64,000 bases of DNA from Prevotellaceae bacterium UBA4301 (GTDB taxonomy: Bacteria > Bacteroidota > Bacteroidia > Bacteroidales > Bacteroidaceae): NCBI GenBank assembly GCA_002395775.1, contig DGUV01000068.1, positions 1-64,000 on the forward strand, given 5' to 3'. Positions 8,564 through 19,074 of this stretch are shown here, piece after piece; the first letter of the stretch is position 1, and every line of letters begins with the position of its first letter. Below the pieces are notes generated by a model. The model saw only the letters and a program-made list of their open reading frames with translations, was not told where the DNA came from and searched no databases. Made by a program: the position numbers and the translations under genes.

Positions 8564-10533
8564 TCCGCCTCCTCTTCGGCAAGGTCTTCCTCAATGACGA
8601 GGTTATTAATGATAAACTCCTGACGGTCCATGGTGTTCTTGCCCATGTAATATTCGAGCAGTTCGGCCACCTGGTCGCTCTTGTGCAGGCTCACCTGTTC
8701 GAGGCGAATGTCAGGACCAATGAAGGTCTTGAACTCGTCGGGACTGATTTCACCGAGGCCCTTGAAACGGGTTATTTCGGGGTCGGGGCCCATGTCGCTG
8801 ATGGCTTGCTGGCGCTCCTCCTCGCTGTAGCAGTACTGCGTGATGAAATCGGCATTCTCTGATATCTGGCGACGCACCTTGGCTTCGGCGTCCTGGGCGG
8901 CCTCCTGCAGTTCCTTCACCTTGGCCTTTCCCAGTCGTGACTTGCGGGCACGAACACGGAACAGGGGAGTTTGCAGGATATAGACGTGACCCTTCTTGAT
9001 GAGTTCGGGGAAGAACTGGAGGAAGAAGGTTATCATCAGCAACCGGATGTGCATTCCATCGACATCGGCATCGGTGGCCACGATGACCTTGTTGTAGCGC
9101 AGTCCGTCCAGTCCATCCTCAATGTTCAGCGCAGCCTGCAGGAGGTTGAATTCTTCGTTCTCGTACACCACCTTCTTGGTCAGTCCGAAGCAGTTGAGTG
9201 GCTTGCCTCGCAGGGAAAAGACAGCCTGGGTGTTCACGTCGCGGCTCTTTGTGATGCTTCCGCTGGCCGAGTCACCCTCAGTGATGAAAATGCAGGTCTC
9301 CTCTCGCAAGTCGCCCTTCGTGTCAGTCAGGTGGGCACGGCAGTCACGCAGTTTGCGGTTGTGCAGGTTAGCCTTTTTGCTACGCTCCCGAGCCAGTTTG
9401 GCCACTCCGGCCATGGCCTTACGCTCACGCTCGCTCTCCTGCACCTTTTGCAGGATGATGTTGGCCACGTCGGTGTTCTTGTGCAGGTAGTTGTCAACTT
9501 GTTCCTTCACAAAGTCGCCCACAAACTTGTCAATCGATATGCCTCCCTCGGGGGCTGTGGTAAGCGAGCCTAACTTGATTTTTGTCTGGCTCTCAAAGAG
9601 AGGTTCCTGGATATTGATGCTGATAGCCGCCACCAGTCCGTTGCGGATGTCGGCATAGTCGTAGCCCTTACCTGAATAGTCCTTGATGACCTCGGCTATG
9701 TATTTCTTGAAGGCTGCCTGATGGGTACCACCCAAGGTGGTATGCTGGCCGTTGACAAACGAATAGTACTCCTCGCCGTTCTGGTTGCAATGGGTGAAGG
9801 CTATCTCAATGTCCTCACCCCGCATGTGCACAATCTCATAAAGCGGATTGTTGGTCATACGGTCGGTGAGCAAGTCGCTGAGTCCGTTGCGGCTGAGGAT
9901 GCGGCGCCCGTTGAACATGATGGTCAGCCCCGTATTGAGATAGGTGTAGTTGCGAAGCATTACTTCGATGAACTCGGCCTGGAACTGATAGTGCTTAAAG
10001 AGTGAAGGGTCAGGCTCAAAGAAAACGTAGGTGCCGTTTTCTTCCTCGGTCTTCAGTGTCTCATCGCTCACCAGCAGACCTTTTTCGAACGAGGCGCGAC
10101 GCATCTCTCCATCGCGCACCGAATAGACCTCAAAACGCTGGCTGAGGGCATTCACGGCTTTCAGTCCGACGCCGTTCAGTCCAACGCTCTTCTGGAAAGC
10201 CTTAGAGTCGTATTTTCCTCCGGTGTTGAGCATTGAAACAGCATCAATGAGCGAACCCAGAGGGATGCCTCGACCATAGTCGCGAACGGAAACGCGCAAC
10301 TGCTCGTCCATATCCACCTCAATGCGCCGTCCGGCATTCATCTTGAATTCATCAATGCTGTTATCAATGACCTCTTTCAGCAGCACATAGATGCCATCCT
10401 CAGCGTGGGAGCCATCGCCCAGGCGACCGATGTACATGCCCGGACGAAGGCGGATGTGCTCCATGTCGGAGAGGTGTTTGATATCTTCTTCGCCGTAGTC
10501 GGCAAGGGGTTGCTGTATATTGGGTTCTTCCAT
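8560..10533 (-). CDS. parE: DNA topoisomerase IV subunit B
   Basis: 657 residues. The GHKL ATPase part shows [16 protein letters not shown] and [15 protein letters not shown]; the Toprim part shows [10 protein letters not shown] and a [10 protein letters not shown] metal site; the C-terminus has [15 protein letters not shown]. The length and features fit the Bacteroidetes ParE, distinct from the GyrB of the same organisms. It works with ParC to decatenate daughter chromosomes; parC is not in this window. It is the second gene in the operon, 29 bp after the acetyltransferase-like gene. Confidence 0.93.
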   Translation of the reverse strand: MEEPNIQQPLADYGEEDIKHLSDMEHIRLRPGMYIGRLGDGSHAEDGIYVLLKEVIDNSIDEFKMNAGRRIEVDMDEQLRVSVRDYGRGIPLGSLIDAVSMLNTGGKYDSKAFQKSVGLNGVGLKAVNALSQRFEVYSVRDGEMRRASFEKGLLVSDETLKTEEENGTYVFFEPDPSLFKHYQFQAEFIEVMLRNYTYLNTGLTIMFNGRRILSRNGLSDLLTDRMTNNPLYEIVHMRGEDIEIAFTHCNQNGEEYYSFVNGQHTTLGGTHQAAFKKYIAEVIKDYSGKGYDYADIRNGLVAAISINIQEPLFESQTKIKLGSLTTAPEGGISIDKFVGDFVKEQVDNYLHKNTDVANIILQKVQESERERKAMAGVAKLARERSKKANLHNRKLRDCRAHLTDTKGDLREETCIFITEGDSASGSITKSRDVNTQAVFSLRGKPLNCFGLTKKVVYENEEFNLLQAALNIEDGLDGLRYNKVIVATDADVDGMHIRLLMITFFLQFFPELIKKGHVYILQTPLFRVRARKSRLGKAKVKELQEAAQDAEAKVRRQISENADFITQYCYSEEERQQAISDMGPDPEITRFKGLGEISPDEFKTFIGPDIRLEQVSLHKSDQVAELLEYYMGKNTMDRQEFIINNLVIEEDLAEEEAE

Positions 10534-10562
10534 AGAAAAATAGGGAAATGATAGATTGGTGA

Positions 10563-11726
10563 TTAGAGCGTTTTCCTGAAAGCGCAGCGACGCTTGTGGA
10601 TGATGTGGTCAAGGTTTTTCCATTGCGTCTGGCTGGGCAGGTTGTCCTCCAGCTGGTGGTGAGTTTCGGCCCATTCATAGCCATCCTTAATGGCCTGCGG
10701 AATGATGTCGGCAAAGATAAGGGCATTGGCCCCTTTGTCCTGATACTCTGGCAGGACGCCCACGAGCAACATGTCCAGCACTTGGGGATGACGATTGAAC
10801 CACAGCGCCTTGGCCATGTGCCACCAGCCGAAGGGGAACAAGCGGGCATGGGCCTTCTGGATGGCTCGCGAGAGACTGGTGATGCAGATACCCATGCCGA
10901 TGACTTCTCCCTCTGCCGTCTCTACAACCGAAAGGTACCGCTTGTCGAGGTACTGCAGATACTGCTTGGCATAGGTTTCCATCTGCTCGGCATCCAGCTC
11001 GCAGTAGCCATAAAGATTGGCGTAAGCCTTGTTCACCACATTGAGCACCTTGGGAATGTAGCCTTCGCGGCGGATTTCGGCCTTGTCTTTGAACTTTCGC
11101 AGGCGGAATCCGTAACGTTTCTTCACCAGTTCGGCTATTTTGAAATATTTCTGCATGTTGGCCACATGGTCGCCTACAGGCACCAGTATCTTGCGCTCCA
11201 CCCAACCTACTTCCTTCTCGTAGCCCAGTTGGAACATGTGCTCAGGGTAATAGGGGTAGTTGTAGATGCTGTTCATGGTGGAGAGCTGGTCAAAACCATC
11301 GGTAAGCATGCCCTCAAGGTCCATGTCGGTGAATCCCAGGGGGCCCACGATGGTGTCCATCCCACGTTGGCGTCCCCATTCCTCTACCGTTTCGAGCAGG
11401 GCCTTCGACACTTGGATGTCGTCAACAAAATCTATCCATCCGAAACGCACATGCTTCTCCTTCCAGTGTTCGTTAGCACGACGATTGATGATGGCTGCCA
11501 CACGCCCTACCATCTTGCCCTCACGCAAAGCCACGAAACATTCCACGTCGCAGAACTTCAGTGCAGGGTTCTTCTTCGGATTAAAAGTGTCGAGGGTGTC
11601 TTCCAGGAAATCAGGCACCGCATAGGGGCAGTCCTTATACAATTCCCAGTTAAAGCGAACGAACCGCCGCATCTCCTTGGGAGTGGCGACCGACTTGATG
11701 ATGATGCCAGACTTATTGTCTTCCAT
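10563..11726 (-). CDS. GNAT-fold protein, probable N-acetyltransferase-like, function unknown
   Basis: 387 residues, soluble. [23 protein letters not shown] (about residues 60-82) looks like the GNAT beta2-beta4 core, and [19 protein letters not shown] is a block I recognise from conserved Bacteroidales proteins of this length. A second acetyltransferase-like half ([18 protein letters not shown] ... [16 protein letters not shown]) has the shape of the acetyl-CoA loop. Substrate unknown. It is the promoter-proximal gene of the parE operon. Confidence 0.75.
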   Translation of the reverse strand: MEDNKSGIIIKSVATPKEMRRFVRFNWELYKDCPYAVPDFLEDTLDTFNPKKNPALKFCDVECFVALREGKMVGRVAAIINRRANEHWKEKHVRFGWIDFVDDIQVSKALLETVEEWGRQRGMDTIVGPLGFTDMDLEGMLTDGFDQLSTMNSIYNYPYYPEHMFQLGYEKEVGWVERKILVPVGDHVANMQKYFKIAELVKKRYGFRLRKFKDKAEIRREGYIPKVLNVVNKAYANLYGYCELDAEQMETYAKQYLQYLDKRYLSVVETAEGEVIGMGICITSLSRAIQKAHARLFPFGWWHMAKALWFNRHPQVLDMLLVGVLPEYQDKGANALIFADIIPQAIKDGYEWAETHHQLEDNLPSQTQWKNLDHIIHKRRCAFRKTL

Positions 11727-11757
11727 AATGAAAAAGATATTATGCCATATTAATGTA

Positions 11758-11765
11758 CAAAATTA
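11758..11765 (-). promoter_or_regulatory. TAnnTTTG promoter box of the parE operon
   Basis: Minus strand TAATTTTG about 31 nt before the ATG at 11726. Confidence 0.6.
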
Positions 11766-11871
11766 CAAAAAAACATTAAGAATGAGGGCATAAACGACGA
11801 CTTTTTGGGAAATTTTCTATTGTTTAGCGCATTTGTAAGGAAATTTTTTTGGTAATAAACAAAAAAGATGT

Positions 11872-11879
11872 TAATTTTG
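11872..11879 (+). promoter_or_regulatory. TAnnTTTG promoter box of the OmpA pair
   Basis: TAATTTTG with a TTTG -33-like element about 20 bp upstream (near 11848); leader about 50 nt. Confidence 0.65.
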
Positions 11880-11934
11880 TCCAATAATAGTGTGAAGAAA
11901 AATTAAAATTCAAACCCAATAAAATCAAACTATT

Positions 11935-13101
11935 ATGAAGAAACTTCTTTTCATGGCACTTCTCTTTATCTGTGCCACCCCTGTCTTGGCACAGGAGAAG
12001 GAAGAGACTGGGCACCCCACAGCTCCCTACAATTTCATTGGACTGCAGGGCGGTGTGCAGAACACTTTCAACAGCGAATTTAACAACTGGAAGACCTTCA
12101 CCCCGACGGCAAGTTTCAGCATCGGTCGCTGGTTCACCCCCGTGGTGGGTGCTCGCCTGCATCTCAATGGTGCATGGGCAAAGTCGGGCATCAACTATCC
12201 GCTCGGCACAGAAGACGGTCACTACAACTACAACTACGTTACCCCCACTGCCGATGTGCTGGTGAACCTGTGCACGCTCTTCGGTAAGAAGGATTGGTAC
12301 CCCGTCAACCTTGTCTTCGTGGGCGGTCTGGGCGCAAACTATGCCTTTGAGAACTATTTCCGTAGCGAAGAGAAGGCTCTCGGTTCCACCATGCTCTATG
12401 CCGACAACGACAATCGCTGGGGTTTCAACGGCAAAGTGGGTTTGATGCTCGACATCCCCATCTGCAAGTGGTTGAGCTTCAACCTCGAAGGCGACCTCAA
12501 TGCTCGTTATGTAGGCAAGCACGAGGTATTCAACGACGACATTCTGCAGTTTGTAGGCCAGGCAGGTCTCACCTTCAAGTTCGGCTACAAGAAGGCAAAG
12601 CCCGCTCCTGTGGCTGATGTTGAACCAGAGCCCGAACCCCAGCCTGTCTATCGCACCCGCATTGACACCATCTGGTACGACGATGTCCAGTACAAGGATA
12701 AGTTTGCCGGCCAAAAGACGGAGTGGAAGGTTTACTACGGTTTAGCTGGCAGCGACTTCCCCGATTCTGCAAAGGAACTGAAGGAAGCTTGCGAGTTTGC
12801 CAAGAAATACGAAGGAGTGAAGATGAACGTTGTCGGCTACGCTGACAAGGGCACCGGCACGCCCAGCGTAAACATGAAGTACTCAAAACTGCGCGCTGAG
12901 AAGGCCGTGAAGGCCATGAAGGATGCAGGCATCGACGGCAGCCTTATCTCTATGGACTATAAGGGCGACACCGTTCAGCCCTTCGCTGACAACGACAAGA
13001 ACCGCGTGGTCATCATCACCGCCGAAGGTACCGAGAAGACCAAGGAGAAGGTAGTGAACAAGAAGTTCCGCACCAAGGAGGTTCGTGAGCGCATTCAGTA
13101 A
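11935..13101 (+). CDS. OmpA-like outer-membrane protein, copy 1
   Basis: 388 residues: signal peptide (MKKLLFMALLFICATPVLAQ), an N-terminal beta-barrel of about 190 residues with alternating aromatic strands, a Pro/Glu linker (EPEPEPQPVYRTRIDT), and an OmpA C-terminal domain with GYADKGTGTPSVNMKYSKLRAE and ADNDKNRVVI, the peptidoglycan-binding region. It should tie the outer membrane to the cell wall. The next gene is a close paralog in tandem, 31 bp on, so the pair is likely one transcript. Confidence 0.92.
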   Translation: MKKLLFMALLFICATPVLAQEKEETGHPTAPYNFIGLQGGVQNTFNSEFNNWKTFTPTASFSIGRWFTPVVGARLHLNGAWAKSGINYPLGTEDGHYNYNYVTPTADVLVNLCTLFGKKDWYPVNLVFVGGLGANYAFENYFRSEEKALGSTMLYADNDNRWGFNGKVGLMLDIPICKWLSFNLEGDLNARYVGKHEVFNDDILQFVGQAGLTFKFGYKKAKPAPVADVEPEPEPQPVYRTRIDTIWYDDVQYKDKFAGQKTEWKVYYGLAGSDFPDSAKELKEACEFAKKYEGVKMNVVGYADKGTGTPSVNMKYSKLRAEKAVKAMKDAGIDGSLISMDYKGDTVQPFADNDKNRVVIITAEGTEKTKEKVVNKKFRTKEVRERIQ

Positions 13102-13132
13102 TTGCACAAACACATTAAATTAACATAATACT

Positions 13133-14299
13133 ATGAAGCAATTAAAGTTTTTCTTCGCAGTTGCCCTTCTGGCAGTCAGCATGACCGCCACCGCACAAGA
13201 GGCAAACGATGGAAAGGACTACAAGCCCTTCCCACACATGTTCGTTGGTATTCAGGGCGGTGCTCAAACCACCTTCACCAACTATGACCAACTGAAGCTC
13301 ATCACCCCCACTGCCAGCGTTTACTTCGGCGGTTGGTTCACCTCCGTCGTAGGTGCCCGTCTCCATGTCAACGGCATCTGGAACAAGGGTGGATTCGACG
13401 GTCTGGACGTTAACAGCAATCCCCTCGACTTCAAGTACGACTACAAGTACGTCACCACTAACGTTGACCTGCTGCTCAACCTTTGCACCCTGTTCGGCCG
13501 CAAGGACTACTATCCCGTCAATGTCTATCTAATCGGTGGTGTCGGCCTCAACTATGCTTGGGACAACGACGATGCCTATGCCCATCGTGACGTAATGCCC
13601 TTGGCCTGGAAGGACGACCGTCTGAACCACAATGGCCGCATCGGTGCCATGCTCGACATCAATCTGGCCAAGCACTGGAGCCTCAACCTCGAAGTTGATG
13701 CCAACAGCCTCAGCGACCGTTACAACAGCAAGATTGCCGACAAGGACGACTGGAGCCTCACTGCCCAGCTGGGTCTGACCTACAAGTTCGGCTTCAAGAA
13801 GAAGAAGGTTGAGCCCGTTGCAGAAGTTGCTCCCGAACCCGTCTATGCCACCCGCATCGACACCACTTGGTACGACGATGTCAACTACAAAGACATAACC
13901 GCCGACCGTGACATCAAGAAGGAAATTTTCTTTGCTATCCGCGAGTCCGACGTCAGCTCCGAGCAGGCACAGATTGCCCAGGTTGCCGAGTTCCTCAAGG
14001 GTGTGAAGGATGCCGAAATCCATATCACTGCCTATGCTGACAAGGGCACTGGCACGCCCGAACTGAACATGAAGTATTCGAAGCAGCGTGCCGAGAAGAC
14101 AAAGCAGGCCCTCATCGACCATGGTGTTGACCCCAAGATCATCAAGTCCGTTGAGTGGAAGGGTGACACCGTTCAGCCCTATGCCGACAACGACAAGAAC
14201 CGCGTGGCCATCATCACCGGTCATGGCGTTTACACCGACAAAGAGAAAGTCGTTAGCAAGAAGTTCCGCACCAAGGAGGTTCGCTATCAGGTTCAGTAA
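13133..14299 (+). CDS. OmpA-like outer-membrane protein, copy 2 (tandem paralog)
   Basis: 388 residues, same architecture as its neighbour: signal peptide ending TATAQ, barrel, linker (EVAPEPVYATRIDTTWYDDV) and OmpA domain (YADKGTGTPELNMKYSKQRAEK, ADNDKNRVAI). Both end with the same KKFRTKEVR tail. Identity is highest in the linker and OmpA domain and lower in the barrel loops, which fits a gene duplication with surface divergence. A strong terminator follows. Confidence 0.92.
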   Translation: MKQLKFFFAVALLAVSMTATAQEANDGKDYKPFPHMFVGIQGGAQTTFTNYDQLKLITPTASVYFGGWFTSVVGARLHVNGIWNKGGFDGLDVNSNPLDFKYDYKYVTTNVDLLLNLCTLFGRKDYYPVNVYLIGGVGLNYAWDNDDAYAHRDVMPLAWKDDRLNHNGRIGAMLDINLAKHWSLNLEVDANSLSDRYNSKIADKDDWSLTAQLGLTYKFGFKKKKVEPVAEVAPEPVYATRIDTTWYDDVNYKDITADRDIKKEIFFAIRESDVSSEQAQIAQVAEFLKGVKDAEIHITAYADKGTGTPELNMKYSKQRAEKTKQALIDHGVDPKIIKSVEWKGDTVQPYADNDKNRVAIITGHGVYTDKEKVVSKKFRTKEVRYQVQ

Positions 14300-14332
14300 A
14301 CTCCCCTCTACTACAGATTGAAAGAAAAGCAG

Positions 14333-14366
14333 AGCCGTCCCCGACGCTTGTTGGGGACGGCTTTTT
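14333..14366 (+). terminator. Terminator after the OmpA pair
   Basis: A 10-bp GC-rich stem (agccgtcccc pairing with ggggacggct) directly followed by a T run. Confidence 0.85.
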
Positions 14367-14405
14367 ATAGTGATAAATTTCCTTATTATTATATATAGCA
14401 TATTA

Positions 14406-16217
14406 ATGAAGCAACGCATACTCTTCCTCCTGCGCACCTACGGAGTGACGATAGTGGTTTTCCTCCTGGCCAAGGTGGCCTTCATGCTGGCCAACCGGGC
14501 TGCACATCCCTTCACGGGCAGCGATATGGCCGACGTCCTGCGCCACGGCCTTTCGCTCGACCTCTCCGCGGGGCTCTACTTTCTGGTGGTCCCCCTACTG
14601 ATCATGGCCCTCTCTGCATGGTGGCAGGGCAGAGGTCTGCGTCGCGCACTGCGTGTCTATTTCTTCCTCATCTCCCTGGCCTTTGCCCTGGCCTTCGTGG
14701 CCGACACCAGCCTCTATCCATACTGGGGCTTCAAACTCGACGCCACGTGCCTCCAGTATCTGTCGTCGCCCGAGACTGCTGCTGCCAGCGTCTCCGTTGG
14801 CTATCTGCTGCTGCGCCTGGTAGCCCTGGCAGCTTTGGTGGCAGTCCTGTTTGCCCTCTATGTGTGGCACATGCCCCATCTGCAGCCCCTCCGCCACAAG
14901 TGGCCCTACGCCCTGCTCACCCTGGTGGCCCTGCCGCTGATGTTTGTCGGCATGCGCGGCGGCACCGACGAGTCCACCACCAACATTGGCCAGGTCTACT
15001 ACTCCCAGACCCCCTTCCTCAACCACTCCGCCGTTAATCCCGTCTTCAGCTTTCTGGCTTCGCTGAGCACCACCGGCCGAACCGACGTGCGCTACAGTTT
15101 CTTTGACGACGACGAATGCGTCCAACTTCTGGACAGCGTCTTCGACACCCGTTCCGTCAGTCCTCTCTCGCTGCTCCGCACCCGCCGACCCCACATCGTC
15201 GTGGTCATGCTCGAGAGCTGTGGCGGACAGTTCACCATGATAGGCGGGCGCCAGGATATCACCCCCAACCTCAACCGTCTGGCCTCCGAGGGCGTCTATT
15301 TCACACAGTGCTACGCCAATTCGTTCCGCACCGACCGTGCCACCGTCAGCATCTGGAGCGGTTACCCCTCGTTCCCCACCATGAGCCTGCAGAAAGTGCC
15401 CTCCAAAAACGCCCATCTGCCTGCCCTGGCCCGTTCGCTCAAGGAAGCCGGCTACACCACATCCTACTACTACGGCGGCGACATCAATTTCACCAAGAAG
15501 CGCAGCTACCTCATCAACGCCGGCTTCCAGCAGCTCAGCTCACAGGACGACTATCCACGCGCCCAGCGCACCATGTCAAAGTGGGGCGTCTGTGACGAAA
15601 TCGTCTTCAGCCGCATCGCCAGCGACATCCTCACCTGGGGAACCGGTCCCGACGAACCACGCCACCTCATCGGCTACAACACCCTTTCCAGCCACGAACC
15701 CTGGGAAGTGCCTCACAAGGCCCTGCCCGACCCCGTGGAAAATGCCTTCCACTATCTCGACCACTGCGTTGGCCAGTTCATCGACCAACTGAGCCAGTCG
15801 CCGCTCTGGGACGACATGCTCGTCATCCTCCTGCCCGACCACGGAGTTAACCATGCAGGCATTGATGAAATCCACCAACTCAAGATGCACATCCCCATGC
15901 TCTGGCTGGGCGGAGCAATCAAGGAGCCGTGCACGGTGGACGCCCTCTGCAACCAGTCCGACCTTGCCGCCACCCTGTTGGGTCAGCTGGGCCTGCCTCA
16001 CGACGATTTCCCCTTCAGCCGCGACGTCCTCGGACAGCAGTACAACCGCCAGCTCGCCTTCCACAACTTCAACAATGGTTTCTCCGTCGTCTCCCCCACT
16101 GACTATCTCGTGTTCGACCTCACCAGTGACCGTCCTCTCGTGGGCGACGATGAGACCCTCGTCAAGGTGGGCAAGGCTGTCCTGCAAGAGACCACACGCG
16201 ACCTTGCCAACCGTTAG
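14406..16217 (+). CDS. Membrane sulfatase-fold protein, LtaS / phosphoglycerol-transferase type
   Basis: About 603 residues from the ATG at 14406, preferred over an upstream in-frame start that adds an unlikely leader. About five hydrophobic segments in the first 200 residues are followed by an extracytoplasmic alkaline-phosphatase-superfamily domain: VVVMLESCGGQF (metal site), ANSFRTDRATVSIWSGYPS (nucleophile Thr/Ser region) and ILLPDHGVNHAG (metal-binding Asp/His). The family moves phosphoglycerol or phosphoethanolamine from lipids to envelope glycans. Bacteroidetes have no lipoteichoic acid, so the acceptor is unknown. Confidence 0.85.
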   Translation: MKQRILFLLRTYGVTIVVFLLAKVAFMLANRAAHPFTGSDMADVLRHGLSLDLSAGLYFLVVPLLIMALSAWWQGRGLRRALRVYFFLISLAFALAFVADTSLYPYWGFKLDATCLQYLSSPETAAASVSVGYLLLRLVALAALVAVLFALYVWHMPHLQPLRHKWPYALLTLVALPLMFVGMRGGTDESTTNIGQVYYSQTPFLNHSAVNPVFSFLASLSTTGRTDVRYSFFDDDECVQLLDSVFDTRSVSPLSLLRTRRPHIVVVMLESCGGQFTMIGGRQDITPNLNRLASEGVYFTQCYANSFRTDRATVSIWSGYPSFPTMSLQKVPSKNAHLPALARSLKEAGYTTSYYYGGDINFTKKRSYLINAGFQQLSSQDDYPRAQRTMSKWGVCDEIVFSRIASDILTWGTGPDEPRHLIGYNTLSSHEPWEVPHKALPDPVENAFHYLDHCVGQFIDQLSQSPLWDDMLVILLPDHGVNHAGIDEIHQLKMHIPMLWLGGAIKEPCTVDALCNQSDLAATLLGQLGLPHDDFPFSRDVLGQQYNRQLAFHNFNNGFSVVSPTDYLVFDLTSDRPLVGDDETLVKVGKAVLQETTRDLANR

Positions 16218-16621
16218 TCCTCCTTTTTCTCGGAAAAATCCTTATAGAGGCGGATCCCCGTTCGGGCCTGCCTCTGCTTTTTGTCTTGAGAAATAACGCT
16301 ACCAGCCTCAAAGCCAGAGATGCCTGCGTTAATCAGAGCGTAATGCCTTCCCTTCACATTGTCTTCCACGGCACTTGTCGAATGGTCACATTTATGCTTT
16401 CTCCTTCTACAGAGGCCTCTATGAAATCTTCATCCGATTCCGTTCCACGGAAAGGCTGTAACTTATAGGATTTCTCATTTACGATAAATTCAGCATAAAG
16501 ATTGGCGCAGTAGGCCGTAAAGAGTTTTGGACTGAAATAGTGAAGGGGACCATCCTTAAGGAGGATTATCGTGTTTGCGATAAATGTCGGGATATACGAA
16601 TTATTTCTTGCCCACGAAAGG
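16214..16621 (-). pseudogene. Decayed gene remnant, 5'-truncated and frameshifted
   Basis: The region between the LtaS-type gene and feoAB holds no intact gene. On the minus strand one frame reads without a start from about 16612: SWARNNSYIPTFIANTI, then LLKDGPLHYFSPKLFTAY, then EFIVNEKSYKLQPFRGTE, ending at a stop near 16358. A second frame then reads NVKGRHYALINAGISGFE to a TAA at 16214-16216. The joined text looks like real protein interrupted by a frameshift and lacking its N-terminus. I do not recognise the family. Its last codons run through the hairpin repeat at 16222-16282. Confidence 0.5.
16222..16282. repeat. Dispersed hairpin element, copy A
   Basis: Contains gaggcggatccccgttcggg with flanking AGAGGC/GCCTCT arms and T-rich ends. 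A second copy in opposite orientation is at 32836-32895. Each follows the end of a gene, so it may act as a terminator. Confidence 0.6.
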
Positions 16622-16676
16622 GGCTAAAAAGGATGAATACTTACTTTTGATTATTGCAAGTGTGGGGAGAATGTCG

Positions 16677-16684
16677 TAATTTTG
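16677..16684 (+). promoter_or_regulatory. TAnnTTTG promoter box of the feo operon
   Basis: TAATTTTG, 10 nt before a GTG (16695) and 28 nt before the ATG (16713). No Fur box can be claimed by eye. Confidence 0.6.
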
Positions 16685-16712
16685 TAGCGGAAAAGTGAAT
16701 AACGCACACAGA

Positions 16713-19070
16713 ATGACACTTGATGAACTGAAGATTGGGCAGACGGCACGCATCACCCGGGTGGGTGGCGAGGGTGCCCTGCGCCAGCATTTCCTGGACA
16801 TGGGCATGATTCCCGATGCCGAGGTGAAACTGATGAAGTTTGCGCCCATGGGCGACCCCATGGAGCTGCGCATCCACGGCTACGAACTGACACTGCGCGT
16901 GGCCGACGCAAAGGAGATTGGAGTCTCCCCCATCTCCCCCTCCCAAAAAGGAAACGAGGGGAAGGGGACTTACGTACAAAATGTCTCGTGGGAGAAGGTG
17001 GAACATCCGGGACTGGGCGAAGGCGGACGATACCACGACGAGTCGCCGGAGGCCCACGTGAAACCGCTTCCGCATGGACAACACATCACGTTGGTACTGG
17101 CCGGCAACCAGAATTCGGGCAAGACTACTCTCTTCAACCAACTGACGGGAGCCAACCAACATGTAGGCAACTTCCCGGGTGTGACCGTGGAACACAAATA
17201 CGGCACCATCAAGGGCCACCCCGAGGCACAGGTCATCGACTTGCCGGGCATCTACAGTCTCTCACCGTACACCAGCGAGGAGGTGGTATCGCGCCGCTAC
17301 ATCCTAGACGAACACCCGACGGCCATCATCAACATAGCCGATGCCACAAACATCGAGCGCAACATGTACCTGACCCTGCAACTCATGGAACTGGGGCTGC
17401 CCATGGTGCTGGCCCTGAACATGATGGACGAGGTGAAAGGCAACGGAGGCAACGTACGCATCAACGAGATGGAGCGGTTGCTGGGCATTCCCGTGGTGCC
17501 CATATCGGCCATGAGGAACGAGGGTGTGGACGAACTGGTGGAGCACGTACTGCATGTGGCCCGCTACGGCGAGGGGCCGCTCCGACAGGACTTCTGTAAC
17601 CCCGACGACCATGGCGGTGCCGTACACCGCTGTCTGCATGCCATCATGCACCTCACGGAGGATCATTGCCAACGGGCACGCATCCCGCAGCGCTTTGCTG
17701 CCTGCAAACTGGTGGAGGGCGACCAGATGGTGACTAAGGCCCTGGGACTGGACCAAAACGAGCGTGAGACGCTGGAACACATCATCTGCCAAATGGAAGA
17801 GGAACGACACCTGGACCGCCAGGCCGCCATCGCCGACATGCGCTTCCGCTTCATCGAGGGTGTGATAAGTCAGACTGTGGTGAAGCCTCAGGAGAGCCGC
17901 GAGCACCGTCGCAGCCAGCGCATCGACCGCGTGCTGACGGGCCGATGGACGGCCCTGCCCGCCTTTGCACTCATCATGGGACTGGTCTTCTGGCTGACGT
18001 TCTCAAGCGTGGGCGTATGGCTGCAGGACGTATTCCAGGCTGGCATCGACTGGCTGACGGAGGTGAGCGACCAGGCCCTGACAAGGTGGGACATTGCCCC
18101 GGCTGTCCACTCGCTCATCATCGACGGCATCTACAATGGCGTAGGCACCGTGCTGGTGTTCCTGCCACTCATCTGCTGCCTGTTTCTGTGCCTGAGTATG
18201 CTAGAGGACACGGGCTACATGGCCCGCATAGCTTTTGTTATGGACAAGATGTTGCGCCGTCTGGGACTGTCGGGCCGTAGCATCGTGCCGCTGCTGATAG
18301 GCTTCGGCTGTTCGGTGCCCAGTGTTATGGCCAGCCGCACACTGCCCAGCGAACGCGACCGCCGCATGACCATCCTGCTCACCCCCTTTATGTCCTGTAC
18401 GGCCAAGATTCCCATCTACGCCTTCTTTGCAGCCGCCTTCTTCCCGGGCAAGGCAGGATGGGTCATGGCCTCGCTCTACGGCATCGGAATCGTGGTGGGT
18501 ATTGTGGTGGCACTGGTGCTGAAGCGCACGCTATTTCGCGGTGAACCGGTGCCCTTCGTCATGGAACTGCCCAACTACCGCCTGCCCCTAGCCAAAAATG
18601 TCCTGCGACTGCTGTGGGACAAGGCACGCGACTTCCTGCAGCGCGCCTTCACGGTCATCTTCCTGGCCAGCATCGTGGTCTGGTTCCTGCAGACATTTGA
18701 CTTCCACCTGCAGATGGTGGAGGACGCCCATGACAGCATGCTGGCCCAAGTGGCCGGCGTGGTGGCTCCCGTATTCCACCCGTTGGGGCTGGGCGACTGG
18801 CGCATCGTGACGGCACTGGTCAGCGGTTTCATGGCCAAGGAGACAGTGGTCAGCACACTGGGAGCCCTGTTCGGTTCAACCGACCTGACGCTCGTCTTCA
18901 CCCCCGTGGCCGTCTTTGGGTTGCTGGTCTTCTGCCTGCTCTACACGCCCTGCGTGGCAGCCATTGCCACCATCCGTCGCGAACTGGGCAGCCGATGGGC
19001 ACTGTTCGTCGTCGTACTGCAATGCGTGGTGGCCTGGCTTTGCGCTTGGCTTGTGAATCTAATTTTCTAA
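16713..19070 (+). CDS. feoB: Ferrous iron transporter FeoA-FeoB fusion
   Basis: About 785 residues. An N-terminal FeoA (SH3-like) domain (MTLDELKIGQTARI to about residue 75) is fused to FeoB. The G domain has the P-loop GNQNSGKTT, GNFPGVTVE, the DLPGIYSLSPY switch and NMMDE; the membrane domain has about ten helices with the conserved GFGCSVPS and CTAKIP blocks. It imports Fe(II) across the inner membrane. The ATG at 16713 gives the usual FeoA start; GTG at 16695 is possible. The FeoA-FeoB linker contains SPISPSQKGNEGKG, encoded by a palindromic repeat at about 16927-16966. Confidence 0.95.
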   Translation: MTLDELKIGQTARITRVGGEGALRQHFLDMGMIPDAEVKLMKFAPMGDPMELRIHGYELTLRVADAKEIGVSPISPSQKGNEGKGTYVQNVSWEKVEHPGLGEGGRYHDESPEAHVKPLPHGQHITLVLAGNQNSGKTTLFNQLTGANQHVGNFPGVTVEHKYGTIKGHPEAQVIDLPGIYSLSPYTSEEVVSRRYILDEHPTAIINIADATNIERNMYLTLQLMELGLPMVLALNMMDEVKGNGGNVRINEMERLLGIPVVPISAMRNEGVDELVEHVLHVARYGEGPLRQDFCNPDDHGGAVHRCLHAIMHLTEDHCQRARIPQRFAACKLVEGDQMVTKALGLDQNERETLEHIICQMEEERHLDRQAAIADMRFRFIEGVISQTVVKPQESREHRRSQRIDRVLTGRWTALPAFALIMGLVFWLTFSSVGVWLQDVFQAGIDWLTEVSDQALTRWDIAPAVHSLIIDGIYNGVGTVLVFLPLICCLFLCLSMLEDTGYMARIAFVMDKMLRRLGLSGRSIVPLLIGFGCSVPSVMASRTLPSERDRRMTILLTPFMSCTAKIPIYAFFAAAFFPGKAGWVMASLYGIGIVVGIVVALVLKRTLFRGEPVPFVMELPNYRLPLAKNVLRLLWDKARDFLQRAFTVIFLASIVVWFLQTFDFHLQMVEDAHDSMLAQVAGVVAPVFHPLGLGDWRIVTALVSGFMAKETVVSTLGALFGSTDLTLVFTPVAVFGLLVFCLLYTPCVAAIATIRRELGSRWALFVVVLQCVVAWLCAWLVNLIF
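16927..16966. repeat. Palindromic G/C-rich element inside feoAB
   Basis: A ccccctccc-rich arm and a gaggggaaggggac arm, translated in frame in the linker between the FeoA and FeoB domains. Confidence 0.5.
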
Positions 19071-19074
19071 GGAT

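Noticed and set aside
11824..12714. Minus-strand frame covering the ompA promoter and 5' half
   Set aside because: Antisense to a signal-peptide-bearing OmpA gene, and it would cover that gene's promoter.
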